Below are positions 49,203 to 57,817 of a DNA stretch of 64,000 nt, one piece after another. Within the stretch, counting starts at the first letter, position 1; the number at the start of each line of letters is the position of its first letter. Below the pieces are notes generated by a model, which did not search any database, was not told the DNA's origin, and was given only the letters and a program-made list of their open reading frames with translations. The DNA is taken from positions 124,001 through 188,000 of the forward strand of contig NZ_BCVQ01000001.1 of the NCBI RefSeq assembly GCF_001591825.1. The letters are read 5' to 3'. Both the position numbers and the translations under genes were made by a program. This stretch comes from Rossellomorea vietnamensis NBRC 101237. GTDB taxonomy: Bacteria > Bacillota > Bacilli > Bacillales > Bacillaceae_B.

Positions 49203-50405
49203 ATGATGAACATATTAAAAACAAAAAACAATATCTACTTACTATACTTTTATCTCTTTTTTGCCCAACTGTTTTTCGACCGGGCCCTATGGGTCATCTA
49301 TCTTGGCGACAAGGGGATGACGCTGGGAGAGATTGGGGTCCTTGAGGCACTTCTCCACTTGGCCATTGTGTTATTTGAGGTTCCAACCGGTATGATTGCC
49401 GATTTGTACGGGAGGAAGGTCAGCCTGGTGATCGGGAATCTGTTCAGTCTCCTTTACGGATTATTCATGCTCTTGAGCGGTAACTTCTCCATGTTCACTC
49501 TGGCGTTTCTGTCCATGGGGCTCATGGTCACCCTCCATTCGGGAGCGGAACAGGCATTTGCCTACGATACATTGAAGAATGACAAACGGGAAAAGGATTA
49601 TACGAGGGTGATCGGAAGCATGACGGCGATTTCCCTGCTATCCTTGAGCTTGGCAAAATTCCTCGGCGGTTTCATGGCGGAAGTGAGCTGGGAGTGGGTA
49701 TACGGATCCACGATCGTCACCCACGTCCTGGCCGTGATTCCCCTCCTGTTCATGAAAGAACCAGAGCGGGAGAAGACCGAAGAAATCAGCGGGCGCTGGT
49801 ACAACCAGTGGGTCCACCAATTCCGACTGGGGGTCAACGTGTGGAAACATAACCCGGTCATTCACGCACCCGTTGTCCTTTTTATTCTGGCGAGTGCGGT
49901 CATGGTGATCATGGTATTTTACGGGCAGGAATATTTCGTGGAACTAGGCTATTCGTCCATCGTCGTCGGGGCCGTATTCACCATTGAAGGACTTCTCGGA
50001 GTCGTCATGGCAAAGATTGCGTACAAGGTGGAGGAACGATTCAAGTTCTTCAACATTCTGTATTACGGATTAGGTCTTTTTCTCGTGTTTTTCGCCTTAT
50101 TCATCTTCGCAACGGACTGGGCGATTCTGCTGTCGTTTCTGATACTAGCACAACTGTTAAGCTTGTTCGAACCGATCTTCAGCTCATTCGTGCAGAGCTT
50201 TCTAAAAAGCAATATACGGTCGACTTTCCTTTCCCTGATCGGTTTGATGGAGAGCTTTGTGATCATGATCAGCTTTCCCCTGTTCGGCTATGCCATCGAA
50301 CGGACAGGATTCACTGACGGATTCTCCTGGCTGCTGGTGATTTTCTTTGTATTGGCAGGTGGGTATTTGGTTGGTCAGAGGATAAAAATGAAGAGACCGA
50401 TGTAA
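49203..50405 (+). CDS. MFS transporter
   Basis: 400 residues, twelve predicted helices, MFS motif A between helices 2 and 3 (TGMIADLYGRKVSLV). Helix 1 begins YLLYFYLFFAQLFFDRALWV and loop 4-5 has GAEQAFAYDTLKND, typical of a group of uncharacterised Bacillus MFS proteins. GAGAGGA precedes the ATG. Substrate unknown. Confidence 0.88.
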   Translation: MMNILKTKNNIYLLYFYLFFAQLFFDRALWVIYLGDKGMTLGEIGVLEALLHLAIVLFEVPTGMIADLYGRKVSLVIGNLFSLLYGLFMLLSGNFSMFTLAFLSMGLMVTLHSGAEQAFAYDTLKNDKREKDYTRVIGSMTAISLLSLSLAKFLGGFMAEVSWEWVYGSTIVTHVLAVIPLLFMKEPEREKTEEISGRWYNQWVHQFRLGVNVWKHNPVIHAPVVLFILASAVMVIMVFYGQEYFVELGYSSIVVGAVFTIEGLLGVVMAKIAYKVEERFKFFNILYYGLGLFLVFFALFIFATDWAILLSFLILAQLLSLFEPIFSSFVQSFLKSNIRSTFLSLIGLMESFVIMISFPLFGYAIERTGFTDGFSWLLVIFFVLAGGYLVGQRIKMKRPM

Positions 50406-50412
50406 GGGAGGA

Positions 50413-50445
50413 GCTTCTCACTTTTTGAGTGGGGAGCTTTTTTTA
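50413..50445 (+). terminator. Terminator of the MFS gene
   Basis: AGCTTCTCACT / AGTGGGGAGCT hairpin followed by TTTTTTT. Confidence 0.8.
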
Positions 50446-50508
50446 TATCATGAAAAAGGAAAAATGTGTTAAAATTTGTATAGTAGAACAAAAGGGGATA
50501 TGGACGTG

Positions 50509-50949
50509 ATGGGTGAAAAAAGGAAAGAGGCGTTTCGAGTCGTTGGACTAAAAGGGAAAGGCGATTTCGCCAATTTTAGTACGGAAGTGCCGCGGCTTGC
50601 AAAGCAATTCCTCGAGAGGGTGGATGAACTCCAGGCTGTAACGGGTCCTGAAGTCGCCCTGTATGAACCGAAAAGGGATAGTGATCATGTTGAAGGGATT
50701 TATTACACCGGGGTTATGGTGGATGAACCTCTTGTTAACCTTCCAGAAGGGATGACCTATATCGAATTAGATGAAGAATATGCGATAGGGAAAGGACAAG
50801 ATATCGAGAATCTTCACAGGGATCTAATGAAGTGGATGGATGACAGGGGATATCAACGGAAAATGGAAGCATATATTGTGGAGACGTATCATCCAATGGA
50901 GGACAGTGTGGAGGAAGTAGTGGTTTACCTGCCGATTGAAGGAATTTAA
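50509..50949 (+). CDS. GyrI-like/AraC effector-binding-domain protein
   Basis: 146 residues from ATG 50509 (GGGGAT upstream; earlier in-frame starts are at 50476 and 50500). The fold pattern RVVGLKGKGDFANFSTEVPRL ... VEGIYYTGVMVD ... LPEGMTYIELDEEYAIGKG ... EAYIVETYHP ... VVVYLPI matches the stand-alone GyrI-like small-molecule-binding domain (SHS2-type duplicated strands with DIENLHRDLMKWMDDRGY helix). No DNA-binding domain is attached. Ligand unknown. Confidence 0.72.
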   Translation: MGEKRKEAFRVVGLKGKGDFANFSTEVPRLAKQFLERVDELQAVTGPEVALYEPKRDSDHVEGIYYTGVMVDEPLVNLPEGMTYIELDEEYAIGKGQDIENLHRDLMKWMDDRGYQRKMEAYIVETYHPMEDSVEEVVVYLPIEGI

Positions 50950-51007
50950 TAAGCTTCTTTTTTTATATCTAATTGGAATTACTGAGAAACGATCGGAGGA
51001 ATCAAAC

Positions 51008-51181
51008 ATGAAAACGGGTAAGCTACTATTCATTGCCGGGTTACTCCTCTTTATGCTGGGGATCTATTTATCTACCTACATCGTTAGCGTTGGGACGTTA
51101 CTAGGCGTAGGTGGCGGTATGATGCTTGGGGTCGGAAGTTATTACATAGGAACCAACCAGGCAAACAGACATAGAGGGTGA
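51008..51181 (+). CDS. Small two-helix membrane protein, unknown
   Basis: 57 residues from ATG 51008 (GGAGGA upstream). Two Gly-rich hydrophobic segments (LLFIAGLLLFMLGIYLSTYI, VGTLLGVGGGMMLGVGSYYI) and a basic tail. Just before the AAC(3)-family gene (7 bp gap). Confidence 0.5.
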   Translation: MKTGKLLFIAGLLLFMLGIYLSTYIVSVGTLLGVGGGMMLGVGSYYIGTNQANRHRG

Positions 51182-51188
51182 ATAGATT

Positions 51189-51980
51189 ATGGAAAAAGAA
51201 AAACTCATCACTAAAGATCATATTGTACAAGATTTAAAGAGGATGGGTGTCACAAAAGGAATGACCCTCATCGTCCATTCCTCCTTAAAATCAATCGGCA
51301 GAGTCATAGGCGGACCGGTTTCCGTCATCCTGGCACTGGAAGAGGCGGTCGGTACTGGCGGGAATATAGTGATGCCCACCCAAACCGAGCATCTTTGCGA
51401 CCCGACGGAGTATGGAAGTGGCTATACAGATGAGGAACTGGAACTCATACGGGAAAACATGCCGACTTTTTATCCCGACATAACCCCGACCTCTTATATG
51501 GGGTTCATACCGGAGACATTCAGAAAGCAAGATGGGGTGTACCGGAGTCCCCATCCACATACATCATTCGCTGCCTGGGGGGAAGATGCTGCCGGCATCA
51601 CGCAAGAACATGGTCTCGACTTTTCCATGAATGAACACTCCCCATTAGGAAAGATATATGAACTGGGTGGCTACATTCTTCTCCTTGGAGCCCCGACGAA
51701 TTCAAACACCTCATTGCACCTCGCAGAATACAGGCAAAAAAACACCTTTGTGAAAGAAAAAATATGGGACGTCAAAATTGAAAAAGGCATGAAAGAAGTA
51801 TGGACCACATATCGTGATATCAACAATGAGTCCGACGATTTTGACCGGTTATTTGAGGATTTTCAGAGGGAAACAGATGATGTGAAAGAAGGAATGGTAG
51901 GGGAGGCAAGAAGTTATCTTGTCCCCATGAGACAGATGGTGGACTATGCTGTAGGTTGGATGGATAAGAACAGAAACTGA
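51189..51980 (+). CDS. Aminoglycoside N(3)-acetyltransferase family protein (YokD-like)
   Basis: 263 residues of the Antibiotic_NAT fold. Motifs seen: VHSSLKSIGRVIGGP near residue 30, GNIVMPTQT, YRSPHPHTSFAAWG (residues about 115-130, with the active-site His), and LGKIYELGGYILLLGA. The family acetylates the 3-amino group of aminoglycosides using acetyl-CoA; chromosomal Bacillus members such as YokD-like proteins do not all confer resistance. Probably cotranscribed with the small membrane protein before it. Confidence 0.88.
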   Translation: MEKEKLITKDHIVQDLKRMGVTKGMTLIVHSSLKSIGRVIGGPVSVILALEEAVGTGGNIVMPTQTEHLCDPTEYGSGYTDEELELIRENMPTFYPDITPTSYMGFIPETFRKQDGVYRSPHPHTSFAAWGEDAAGITQEHGLDFSMNEHSPLGKIYELGGYILLLGAPTNSNTSLHLAEYRQKNTFVKEKIWDVKIEKGMKEVWTTYRDINNESDDFDRLFEDFQRETDDVKEGMVGEARSYLVPMRQMVDYAVGWMDKNRN

Positions 51981-51996
51981 CAGGGAGGACTTCGAA

Positions 51997-52269
51997 ATGT
52001 CAATTGACTTGTTGATGCTGGTCGTCATCGGGGCGGTTTCTGCATGTGTTTTACAGGTTTGTCAGAAGTATAGTAGGATCCCTTCATTTTTTAATGTGAA
52101 GTTATTCTTTGGGTTGGTCCTACTATCTTCCCTATGCTGGATCATAAGTCTGGCCGTCGGCGGATGGGGTGGCATGAGCTTAACGGCAATCGGTTTGAAC
52201 GGACTGGTGGCAGCGGTATCGGGGTTGGTTTGTTCGTTTCTATTGAATATCCTATTACGGGACGGATAA
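51997..52269 (+). CDS. YesK-like small membrane protein
   Basis: 90 residues with three hydrophobic segments and the loop VGGWGGMSLTAIGLNGL, the mark of the YesK family. A second protein with VGGWDGMAIGFYAI lies at 63084. AGGGAGG precedes the ATG. Function unknown. Confidence 0.65.
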   Translation: MSIDLLMLVVIGAVSACVLQVCQKYSRIPSFFNVKLFFGLVLLSSLCWIISLAVGGWGGMSLTAIGLNGLVAAVSGLVCSFLLNILLRDG

Positions 52270-52323
52270 AGAATGATTTTAATAAATCCGACATATGTAG
52301 ATTAGAGAAGAGGAGGGGTACAA

Positions 52324-52575
52324 TTGAAAAAAGTATTCAGTCTAGGTTCATTCATCATCTTTCTTATCGGTCTTGTATTCTACTTTTTAGCATTTTTAGG
52401 GAAAGACACATTCTTACTTCCGGCGGTCATCATGGCAGTCGTAGGATTTGTAGCAGGCTTGTTTGGTGAAAAAACAATCTACAGAAAAATCGGCCTGTTT
52501 GGAAATGGAATCATACTAGTGGTCGGTCAGCTTCTTCCATTTGTAGTGACGACGTTTTTTTGGAATAAGCCTTAA
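52324..52575 (+). CDS. Small membrane protein, unknown
   Basis: 83 residues from TTG 52324 (GAGGAGGGG upstream), three hydrophobic segments (FIIFLIGLVFYFLAFLG, LPAVIMAVVGFVAGLFG, FGNGIILVVGQLLPFVVTTF). Not recognised. Ends in a terminator. Confidence 0.55.
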   Translation: MKKVFSLGSFIIFLIGLVFYFLAFLGKDTFLLPAVIMAVVGFVAGLFGEKTIYRKIGLFGNGIILVVGQLLPFVVTTFFWNKP

Positions 52576-52578
52576 AGC

Positions 52579-52612
52579 AAGGAACTTCTTTCATAAAGAA
52601 GTTCCTTTATAT
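52579..52612 (+). terminator. Terminator
   Basis: AAGGAACTTCTT / AAGAAGTTCCTT hairpin followed by TATATT. Confidence 0.8.
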
Positions 52613-52648
52613 TATAGAAGACGCTAGAAGAATAAGGGGCGAAACACA

Positions 52649-53389
52649 ATGAACTTAGGAACTCCCGTTGCAACAGGGAACACAGCTAAAGTCTATCTCT
52701 ACAAAAATAAAATATACAAGGTCTTTAACGATTCATTACCTGGCGAGGAATCTATAAAAGAAGCAAAAAAGCAAAAATACGCCCATTCATGTGGGCTGTC
52801 CGTACCTGAAGTCGTAGATGTCACAACCATTGACGGAAAACAGGTTATCATCATGGAGCACATTAAAGGAAGAACACTAGGTGTTCTCCTGACTGACAAC
52901 ATGGAAAAAGCGGAGTACTATATGGGCATGTCTGTAGATATCCAAATGGGCATTCATCAGATTAAGGCCCATTCCATCGAACCCATGTCAGAAAAACTGC
53001 GTCGCCAAATAGAGTCTGCACCTGAATTGGATCAAGGGGCAAAATCCATTTTGATAAAAAAACTCGATTCCATGGCCTTTGAAGAAAATCTCTGCCACGG
53101 TGATTTCCATTTATACAACTTAATTCTGTCAGAAAATAACGTCACCATCATCGACTGGGTTGATTCCAGTGCAGGGGATATGCGTGCTGACGTATATCGA
53201 ACCTCTCTCCTATATTCCCAGGTCTCAAAGGAGCTGGCGGATATGTATATGCAACTGTACTGTGAGAAAAGTGGTCTGTCTAAAGAAGAAATATATCAAT
53301 GGGCGCCCATCATTGCTGCGGCCAGATTGTCAGAGAGAGTCTCTACCGAAGATCCGAAGCGATTATTGGAGATTGTGCATCAGATTTGA
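52649..53389 (+). CDS. APH-fold kinase family protein
   Basis: 246 residues. N-lobe with GNTAKVYLYKNKIYKVF (P-loop-like and Lys strand), IIMEHIKGRTLGVLL hinge, Brenner motif CHGDFHLYNLIL and metal site IIDWVDSSAGDMRADV. Similar in class to the gene at 8408, but from a different branch. Probably phosphorylates a small molecule; resistance to aminoglycosides cannot be inferred. AAGGGG precedes the ATG. Confidence 0.85.
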   Translation: MNLGTPVATGNTAKVYLYKNKIYKVFNDSLPGEESIKEAKKQKYAHSCGLSVPEVVDVTTIDGKQVIIMEHIKGRTLGVLLTDNMEKAEYYMGMSVDIQMGIHQIKAHSIEPMSEKLRRQIESAPELDQGAKSILIKKLDSMAFEENLCHGDFHLYNLILSENNVTIIDWVDSSAGDMRADVYRTSLLYSQVSKELADMYMQLYCEKSGLSKEEIYQWAPIIAAARLSERVSTEDPKRLLEIVHQI

Positions 53390-53412
53390 TAAAGAGCCTA
53401 GAGGCAGGAAAG

Positions 53413-53441
53413 AGCCACGGTACCTGTCCCCGTGGCTTTTT
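53413..53441. terminator. Terminator containing the GTACCTGTCCCC core
   Basis: AGCCACGG / CCGTGGCT hairpin with the TACCTGTCC core in the loop, followed by TTTTT. Shows that one family of dispersed palindromes is used as terminator. Confidence 0.8.
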
Positions 53442-53446
53442 GGATA

Positions 53447-54217
53447 TTATTGTACAAGGTTCTTTTCAATGACAAGGGACAGGCTATCAGCCATTTCCTG
53501 ATAAGTAGCATCATTTGGATGGAAGTTGTCACTTGAAAGATCGTGTTTGGCATCCGTTACTAAATTGAAGGTATCCACCACTTGAACGTCGTATTTCAAG
53601 CCTAATGTGCGGGCGGAGTCATTCCATTTTTGAATGACCGAATCAAATGAATCCCCGTCCGATAATTCCTTAAAGGGATTATATAGTCCCATATAGAGGA
53701 TGACGGCATCCTTATTTATGTCACGGATGGTTTCAAACGTTTTTTCCAAGTTAGGAATTTCCGTTTCCAGAATGCCAAGGGCGGTAGCTTCTGAATAATT
53801 GTTTAAAATCTCACCAGAATTAAAGAGATTGTTCCCCCCGATTGTGATGGAGATGATTTTGGCGTCCTTAAGAGATCTCTTGACCTCCTTTTGTTCTAAC
53901 TGGGCCAGTAAATCTTCAATCCTGGCACCCCGTATCCCTAAGTTTTGGTACCGGTCCACCGTATTGGTTTCTTTAAGTGAATCTCCAACCAGCGGGACAA
54001 AACCTTCTCCTTTTGAAGATCCTACCCCTCTTGTCAATGAGTCGCCAAGGGCAATATACGTTTCTCCAGGTGTAGCGGGGGCTTCTTCAGATTCTGCTGT
54101 GATCTTCTCTTGGGGAGGGTTGGCGATATCCGAATAGGCTCGCGCAAATCCATATCCAAATAGAACGGTCAGTGCAAGGGAAAGGGTGATAAATAGTTGC
54201 CACATCCGTTTTTTCAT
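53447..54217 (-). CDS. Membrane-anchored or secreted SGNH/GDSL hydrolase
   Basis: 256 residues. N-terminal hydrophobic segment (LFITLSLALTVLFGYGFARA), short linker, then the SGNH fold: block I ALGDSLTRG (nucleophile Ser), block II GIRGARI (Gly), block III ISITIGGNNL (Asn), block V SSDNFHPNDA (Asp and His). It acts as an esterase or lipase outside the cell, similar to YpmR-like proteins. Alone on its strand, divergent from the ABC exporter. Confidence 0.88.
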   Translation of the reverse strand: MKKRMWQLFITLSLALTVLFGYGFARAYSDIANPPQEKITAESEEAPATPGETYIALGDSLTRGVGSSKGEGFVPLVGDSLKETNTVDRYQNLGIRGARIEDLLAQLEQKEVKRSLKDAKIISITIGGNNLFNSGEILNNYSEATALGILETEIPNLEKTFETIRDINKDAVILYMGLYNPFKELSDGDSFDSVIQKWNDSARTLGLKYDVQVVDTFNLVTDAKHDLSSDNFHPNDATYQEMADSLSLVIEKNLVQ

Positions 54218-54324
54218 CTCTTAATCTCTCCTTCTATTATGAGTGTACCAACTTTTACTCATGCTGAGTATTGAAAAGAGCAATTGAGAAAAAAGTTCGC
54301 TAGAATAGATATAGGGTGATAAAC

Positions 54325-55251
54325 ATGAGCATAAAGCCAACCGTTCAATTGAAAAATGTAACGAAAGTAATAGGGAAAAAGACGATTATAGATAATATAT
54401 CATTTGAGATCTATCCAGGAGAAGTATTTGGATTCCTTGGTCCAAATGGTGCGGGGAAAACGACTACGATCCGGATGCTCGTCGGTCTGATCAAGCCGAC
54501 ATCGGGAGTTATTAAAGTCTGTGATTTTGATGTGAGAAAGCAATTTGTTCAGGCAATGCAGCGTCTTGGTTCGATCGTAGAAAATCCAGAGTTATATAAG
54601 TATTTGACCGGTCGTGAAAACCTTCAACTGTTTGCACGGATGCTTCATGGGGTGGACAGTGAACGAATACAGGAGGTCATTGATCTCGTGGATTTGACTG
54701 CACGGATTGATGACCAGGTACAGACCTATTCATTGGGGATGCGTCAGAGGCTCGGGATTGCACAAGCATTGTTGGGCCGGCCGGATGTGCTTATTTTGGA
54801 TGAACCTACGAACGGGTTGGATCCAATGGGGATAAAGGACCTTCGTACATTTATCAGGAAACTGGTCGATGAAACGGGTCTTTCTGTTCTTGTATCCAGT
54901 CATATATTAAGTGAAATCGAAATGCTTGCCGATCGAGTGGCGATCATGAGCCGTGGGAGAATCGTGAAGGTAGGAAAGGTAAGGGATTTAGTGGATGAAT
55001 TGTCATCAGGTGTGGACTGGAGAGTCAATGATGCTTTTCGTGCACTTGACATCGTTAAAGCATCTCCCTATGTCCAATCTGCAGAACTGTACGATGATCA
55101 TACGATCCATACGCTGATGGATGAAAGCAAAACGTCGACCCTGAATGAATCGTTACTAAAGGAAGGAATCGAGGTATGGACCATTGAAAGGAAGGTTCAG
55201 ACATTGGAGGACTTATTTATTGGTTTGACAGGGGGCGATCATATTGTCTAA
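54325..55251 (+). CDS. ABC transporter ATP-binding protein (ABC-2 exporter type)
   Basis: 308 residues from ATG 54325 (AGGGTGA upstream). Walker A GPNGAGKTT, Q loop region, signature YSLGMRQRLG, Walker B LIILDEP-like VLILDEPTNGLD and H-loop SSHILSE. The C-terminal about 90-residue extension is typical of drug/antibiotic exporters of the BcrA/YxlF class. It overlaps the permease gene by 8 bp. Confidence 0.93.
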   Translation: MSIKPTVQLKNVTKVIGKKTIIDNISFEIYPGEVFGFLGPNGAGKTTTIRMLVGLIKPTSGVIKVCDFDVRKQFVQAMQRLGSIVENPELYKYLTGRENLQLFARMLHGVDSERIQEVIDLVDLTARIDDQVQTYSLGMRQRLGIAQALLGRPDVLILDEPTNGLDPMGIKDLRTFIRKLVDETGLSVLVSSHILSEIEMLADRVAIMSRGRIVKVGKVRDLVDELSSGVDWRVNDAFRALDIVKASPYVQSAELYDDHTIHTLMDESKTSTLNESLLKEGIEVWTIERKVQTLEDLFIGLTGGDHIV

Positions 55252-56242
55252 TCCGAATATGATCGGTCTGATTCATAATGAAGTCATGAAAATTGCTTCT
55301 AAAAAACGCTTCGCCGTTGTCATCGCGATCTTAATAATTCTCGTCTCTATGTTTACATACGCACAATACCGGGAGATACAAGAGAAAATTGAAAAGCAAG
55401 GTACGCTGGACTGGCGGGTGGAGCTGCAGCAGGAGATCGTCGATCGGCAAAACCGACTGGCATCCAGTGGGATCCAGGATGAGGCCAGGCAATTCCTCGA
55501 ATTGGATTTGAAGCAAAAGCAATACTACTTGGACAACAATATCAATCCGAACTATCCTGGAGCACCTACATTCATTCGCATTTTTTTCTCGCAGGGACTC
55601 ACACTGGTCCTGCCATTACTCATCATTATCATTATGGCTGATGTTGTGAGTGGGGAATACAATGATGGGACCATCAAGACATTACTATCGCGACCGATCA
55701 AACGCTGGAAGATCCTGATGGCCAAATGGCTGACGGTATTGCTGTATACATCGATGCTGATTGCAGCTACTGTGGTTGTCTGCTATGGGATTTCCGGGAT
55801 TGTCCTCGGATATGATGGCTGGACGGCACCTATTCTGACGGGCTTTCAAGCTTCTCCATCGGGTGAATTTTCGACGACCTATATCCATACTCTCCCGATG
55901 TGGGAGTATTTACTGATGTCAGCGGGTCTTGCGTGGGTCGTTACAGCTACTGTTGCAACGATAAGCCTGATGATTTCAGTACTTGTGAAAAATACAGCAA
56001 CCGGTATCGGGGCGATGATGGCTGTGCTGATTGCAGGTACGCTCTTGTCTTCTATCGGTTCAAGCTGGACGAGCTCAAAGTATTTGGTGAACTTGAATTT
56101 TGACTTGATCAATTACTTAGAAGGTCAAGCTCCCCCGATCGAAGGGATGTCACTGCCGTTTTCATTAACCGTACTTGCAGTATGGACGGTCGCTTGCCTT
56201 GCCGTTGCATTTTGGAATTTTACTCAGAAGGATATGTATTAG
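55244..56242 (+). CDS. ABC-2 type transporter permease
   Basis: 332 residues from TTG 55244 (GGGGGCG upstream). One helix near the N-terminus (RFAVVIAILIILVSMFTYAQ), a long external loop of about 80 residues, then five helices including the ABC-2 signature DVVSGEYNDGTIKTLLSRPIKRWKI. Forms the exporter with the preceding ATPase. Substrate not evident; no regulator beside it. Confidence 0.9.
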   Translation: MSNPNMIGLIHNEVMKIASKKRFAVVIAILIILVSMFTYAQYREIQEKIEKQGTLDWRVELQQEIVDRQNRLASSGIQDEARQFLELDLKQKQYYLDNNINPNYPGAPTFIRIFFSQGLTLVLPLLIIIIMADVVSGEYNDGTIKTLLSRPIKRWKILMAKWLTVLLYTSMLIAATVVVCYGISGIVLGYDGWTAPILTGFQASPSGEFSTTYIHTLPMWEYLLMSAGLAWVVTATVATISLMISVLVKNTATGIGAMMAVLIAGTLLSSIGSSWTSSKYLVNLNFDLINYLEGQAPPIEGMSLPFSLTVLAVWTVACLAVAFWNFTQKDMY

Positions 56243-56251
56243 TGAAGAAAT

Positions 56252-56298
56252 AGAAGTAGCCACCCTACACAAACATGGAGGGTGGCTACTTCTGTTTT
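56252..56298. terminator. Strong terminator of the ABC operon
   Basis: AGAAGTAGCCACCCT / AGGGTGGCTACTTCT around a 12-base loop, followed by GTTTTTC. It resembles the IIC terminator at 57785 (AGCCACCC arms). Confidence 0.85.
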
Positions 56299-56405
56299 TC
56301 CTTCTCCCCGGTCCCTTTCGACTTCAAGCTGATGAAGAAAGGGACGATGATTAAAATGGAAAATTCAATCAAGGTGATGAGATGACCCAGCGCATAATAA
56401 ACCAT
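56286..56405 (-). pseudogene. Remnant of the 3' end of a PTS IIC gene
   Basis: A 39-codon frame on the minus strand reads YALGHLITLIEFSILIIV, then PFFISLKSKGTGEKEKQK. It matches the C-terminus of the IIC protein encoded at 57818-59185 (VLGNLVSLIESNM ... LFFISFKSKGTGEKEETE), with a deletion of about nine codons. The DNA identity is clear over about 56300-56340 against 57840-57880. The rest of the gene is absent and a GGGGACAGGTA half-site adjoins its 5' side. Probably the scar of a local duplication and loss. Confidence 0.75.
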
Positions 56406-56424
56406 GATACCTGTCCCCACGGCT
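56406..56424. repeat. Half-site of the GTACCTGTCCCC family
   Basis: GATACCTGTCCCCACGGCTT, one arm only, at the junction of the IIC remnant and the anti-sigma gene. Confidence 0.55.
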
Positions 56425-57074
56425 TAAAGGTCAGAATGGTATAAATCGATTAATGATAGTTCTTTCGTGTGGTCTTTGTATTGGATTGATATTTTGTCAT
56501 CAGCTGTCAGTTTTTTCTTTTTCCCATTATCCAGTAGTAATGTGTTTTCATCAAGAAACGTATACGTGATGTTGATTCCATCCATCAGGTTTGCCGGTGT
56601 GGATAGATCTTCTCGCATCTCATACACGATCATATTGTCAGTATAGCCTTGATTCAGCTGCTCTTTTCTAAGTAACAGATAGCGGTTGTCTTGTTTTGAG
56701 GAAAAAGTCAGTGTAACCGTGTTCCCTTGTGTTTGGATTGTCGTTTGAACATCGTTTGGATCTGCTATCCACATTTTTATATAGAACAGGTAATAGCCAA
56801 TGATCAACACGAGGAAAAGGGATAGTAGTGAGGTGACGATCGTGAATATTTTCTTTCTGTTCTTTGATCGTACCTTTTTGAAGTAGTCCACATTTCTATC
56901 CTCTTTTGCCTGTACATGCACATGTTCTGACATCCATTCTTCTCGCATGTCATGTACATATTCTCTACAATCTTTGCACTGCTCCATATGTACGTCCATT
57001 TGCCTATTGGTCTCTTCGCTCGTTAAATGTTCCAGATAGCTCGGAACCAGATCTTTAAACACATGATGATTCAT
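56424..57074 (-). CDS. Zinc-finger anti-sigma factor
   Basis: 216 residues from ATG 57074 (AAGGGTGAT upstream). N-terminal ZAS domain with the HMEQCKDC motif (His-x3-Cys-x2-Cys, about 29-36), one membrane helix (FTIVTSLLSLFLVLIIGYYLF) and an external beta-rich domain. It should hold the ECF sigma factor encoded just upstream at the membrane. The start overlaps the sigma gene by no more than a few bases. Confidence 0.85.
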   Translation of the reverse strand: MNHHVFKDLVPSYLEHLTSEETNRQMDVHMEQCKDCREYVHDMREEWMSEHVHVQAKEDRNVDYFKKVRSKNRKKIFTIVTSLLSLFLVLIIGYYLFYIKMWIADPNDVQTTIQTQGNTVTLTFSSKQDNRYLLLRKEQLNQGYTDNMIVYEMREDLSTPANLMDGINITYTFLDENTLLLDNGKKKKLTADDKISIQYKDHTKELSLIDLYHSDL

Positions 57075-57075
57075 T

Positions 57076-57561
57076 TTATTGATCACCCTTTCTTATCTGT
57101 TGTTTGGCACGGTAAAATGTGACTCTTGCCCAATTCTCTGTTTCTCCCAAAATTGAGCCGATGTCTTTGAACGATAAATTCCCCAATAACCTGAGATAAA
57201 GGAGCTCACGTTTTTTCTCGCTAAGTTGTTGCGCCTGCTGAAAAAAGTGGATTTTGTCTTCGTTTTGAATATATTGGTCTTCCACATTGTAAACGGGAGT
57301 GTGTTCATTGCTTAGTGATTCCACTAACCGGTGCTTCTTCCTTTCGCGATTCACTTCTTGCAGCCAAACGTTCTTGGCAATCGAACAGAGCCAGGTTGAA
57401 AACGAGGCTTTTCCATTTTCTCGAAAATGATCGATGGACTTGATGGCCTGATAAAATGTCTCTTGAGTCAACTCCTCGGCAGCTTGAGCGTCATTTGTCA
57501 GGGTTACTAGGTATCTAAAAATAAAATCTGCGTATTCTTGATAAACTTCTTCCTTATCCAC
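57076..57561 (-). CDS. ECF-type RNA polymerase sigma factor
   Basis: 161 residues from GTG 57561 (AAGGAGGT upstream). Region 2 AAEELTQETFYQAIKSIDHF and TWLCSIAKNVWLQEVNR; region 4 EKKRELLYLRLLGNL, SFKDIGSILGETENWARVTF, YRAKQQI. Differs clearly from the other ECF sigma at 39313. Paired with the zinc-finger anti-sigma gene. Confidence 0.9.
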   Translation of the reverse strand: MDKEEVYQEYADFIFRYLVTLTNDAQAAEELTQETFYQAIKSIDHFRENGKASFSTWLCSIAKNVWLQEVNRERKKHRLVESLSNEHTPVYNVEDQYIQNEDKIHFFQQAQQLSEKKRELLYLRLLGNLSFKDIGSILGETENWARVTFYRAKQQIRKGDQ

Positions 57562-57747
57562 GTCTTACCTCCTTTTCGATAAAGTTGTGGTCACAAGAGA
57601 ATGAATCCTTTTAAAGACTTAATCATCTATTACTCCAGAAAAACGTTCATTCGTTACAAAAAATATGTAAAAATTTCTCAAGGACTAGATTACAGGAAAA
57701 ACTTCCTTTAGAGAATGGTTTTTTTTCTATTGTCATTGATTTCACAC

Positions 57748-57771
57748 GCCACGGTACCTGTCCCCATGGCT
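57748..57771. repeat. GTACCTGTCCCC-family element
   Basis: GCCACGG TACCTGTCC CCATGGCT, an imperfect hairpin of the same design as 53413-53441, here without a T-run. Confidence 0.65.
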
Positions 57772-57784
57772 CACAACGAAAAAA

Positions 57785-57809
57785 GCCACCCGCAACTCGT
57801 GGGTGGCTG
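57785..57809 (-). terminator. Terminator of the PTS operon
   Basis: AGCCACCC(G) / (TG)GGTGGCT hairpin; on the minus strand it is followed by TTTTTT. Confidence 0.85.
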
Positions 57810-57817
57810 AATTCATT

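Noticed and set aside
51189..51980. Reporting antibiotic resistance from the AAC(3)- and APH-like genes
   Set aside because: Chromosomal Bacillus members of these families often do not give resistance, and no mobile element surrounds them.
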